Positions 44,701 to 45,584 of a stretch of DNA of 45,584 bases are shown piece after piece. Both the position numbers and the translations under genes were made by a program. The notes under the pieces were generated by a model that was not told where the DNA came from, made no database searches, and worked only from the letters and a program-made list of their open reading frames with translations. How positions within the stretch are numbered: position 1 is the first letter of the stretch; each line of letters starts with the position of its first letter. The stretch is from Phytophthora quininea. Lineage: Eukaryota; Oomycota; Peronosporomycetes; Peronosporales; Peronosporaceae. The stretch lies in assembly GCA_011947345.1 (NCBI GenBank), contig JAAVTG010000842.1, forward strand, positions 1-45,584, given 5' to 3'.

Positions 44701-45584
44701 CACCGGTCGGCCAACGCTCGCGCCAATCCGCCGCGGTCACTACCAGCGACCACTCGATCGCCACGACCACAGTCACCCCCGCAACGTGGCTTCAACGCTC
44801 CACGGGACCAAGCCGCAGCGTCCGCCATCGTCGACGCCGCTGCTGCGCATGACGGCGACACACATCCAACGCGCAGCGTACCGCACCGGTCGGCCAACGC
44901 TCGCGCCAATCCGCCGCGGTCACTACCAGCGACCACTCGATCGCCACGACCACAGTCACCCCCGCAACGTGGCTTCAACGCTCCACGGGACCAAGCCGCA
45001 GCGTCCGCCATCGTCGACGCCGCTGCTGCGTCTGACGGCGACACACATCCAACGCGCAGCGTACCGCACCGGTCGGCCAACGCTCGCGCCAATCCGCCGC
45101 GGTCACTACCAGCGACCACTCGATCGCCACGACCACAGTCACCCCCGCAACGTGGCTTCAACGCTCCACGGGACCAAGCCGCAGCGTCCGCCATCGTCGA
45201 CGCCGCTGCTGCGCATGACGGCGACACACATCCAACGCGCAGCGTACCGCACCGGTCGGCCAACGCTCGCGCCAATCCGCCGCGGTCACTACCAGCGACC
45301 ACTCGATCGCCACGACCACAGTCACCCCCGCAACGTGGCTTCAACGCTCCACGGGACCAAGCCGCAGCGTCCGCCATCGTCGACGCCGCTGCTGCGCATG
45401 ACGGCGACACACATCCAACGCGCAGCGTACCGCACCGGTCGGCCAACGCTCGCGCCAATCCGCCGCGGTCACTACCAGCGCGACCACTCGATCGCCACGA
45501 CCACAGTCACCCCCCGCAACGTGGCTTCAACGCTCCACGGGACCAAGCCGCAGCGTCCGCCATCGTCGACGCCGCTGCTGCGCA
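32743..45584. repeat. GC-rich satellite array, 183/181-bp unit, about 70 copies
   Basis: A head-to-tail array begins at 32743, part-way through a unit, and continues to the window's right edge (12.8 kb). A reference full unit is 32881-33063 (183 bp). Many copies are 181 bp because ACACACATCC is shortened to ACACATCC. Substitutions between copies are very few. Recurrent ones are A/G in CACGACCAC/CACGGCCAC (for example 32800, 33530, 35525, 36064, 36790, 37337) and G/A in ACCGGTCGG/ACCAGTCGG (for example 35820, 37820, 38000, 38182, 39453, 40910). Differences are mostly deletions of 1-6 bases. No other sequence interrupts the array. Long ORFs on both strands follow from the stop-poor, mostly 3-divisible unit and are not annotated as genes. 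A centromeric, heterochromatic or subtelomeric role is possible but not shown. Confidence 0.97.

Noticed and set aside
32743..45584. CRISPR-like array
   Set aside because: The unit is about 183 bp with no distinct spacers, and the genome is eukaryotic. It is a tandem satellite.

Overview
The window is eukaryotic and most likely from an oomycete of the Phytophthora/Peronosporales type. The evidence is: compact intron-poor genes with 50-70 nt GT-AG introns; a Kazal-type secreted inhibitor whose second domain has four cysteines, as in Phytophthora EPI proteins; tandem secreted/membrane GH17 glucanases; an axonemal dynein, which implies flagellated zoospores; sequences resembling the oomycete initiator (GCTCATTYNCAWTTT) upstream of several start codons; and oomycete-style piggyBac and Ty1/copia elements.

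Layout. (1) 1-8955 is a gene-rich block: the tail and linker half of an axonemal dynein heavy chain (minus, running off the left edge), a small HTH protein, a Kazal inhibitor, a WDR89-like WD40 protein and a CaMK-type kinase. (2) 9108-17131 plus 17266-18439 holds three GH17 beta-1,3-glucanase paralogues on the minus strand alternating with two arrestin-domain genes on the plus strand, with a possible third arrestin relic to the right. (3) 19523-24841 is a young Ty1/copia element on the minus strand with 214-bp LTRs that differ at one base, a GAGGG target duplication and a primer-binding site matching the initiator tRNA-Met anticodon arm. (4) 24842-31200 holds a degenerate ORF remnant, an unrecognised intron-containing gene (minus) and, divergent from it, a piggyBac transposase gene with an N-terminal Cys/His finger, followed by a 32-bp tandem repeat. 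(5) 32743-45584 (right edge) is an uninterrupted GC-rich satellite of about 70 copies of a 183/181-bp unit.

A property of the whole window matters for annotation: almost every long conserved gene is broken by one-base frame changes that all look like missing bases, including inside the young copia element and as an excess of short deletions in the satellite. Assembly error is the simplest explanation, so I annotate these as genes with frame breaks rather than as pseudogenes.

How the genes relate: the GH17 proteins probably act on beta-1,3-glucan at the cell surface or outside the cell, the Kazal protein is a secreted protease inhibitor, and the kinase, WD40 and arrestin proteins are intracellular. 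There is no operon-like logic. The GH17/arrestin alternation looks like repeated duplication of a two-gene module. The most unusual material is the satellite and the uncharacterised gene facing the piggyBac transposase.
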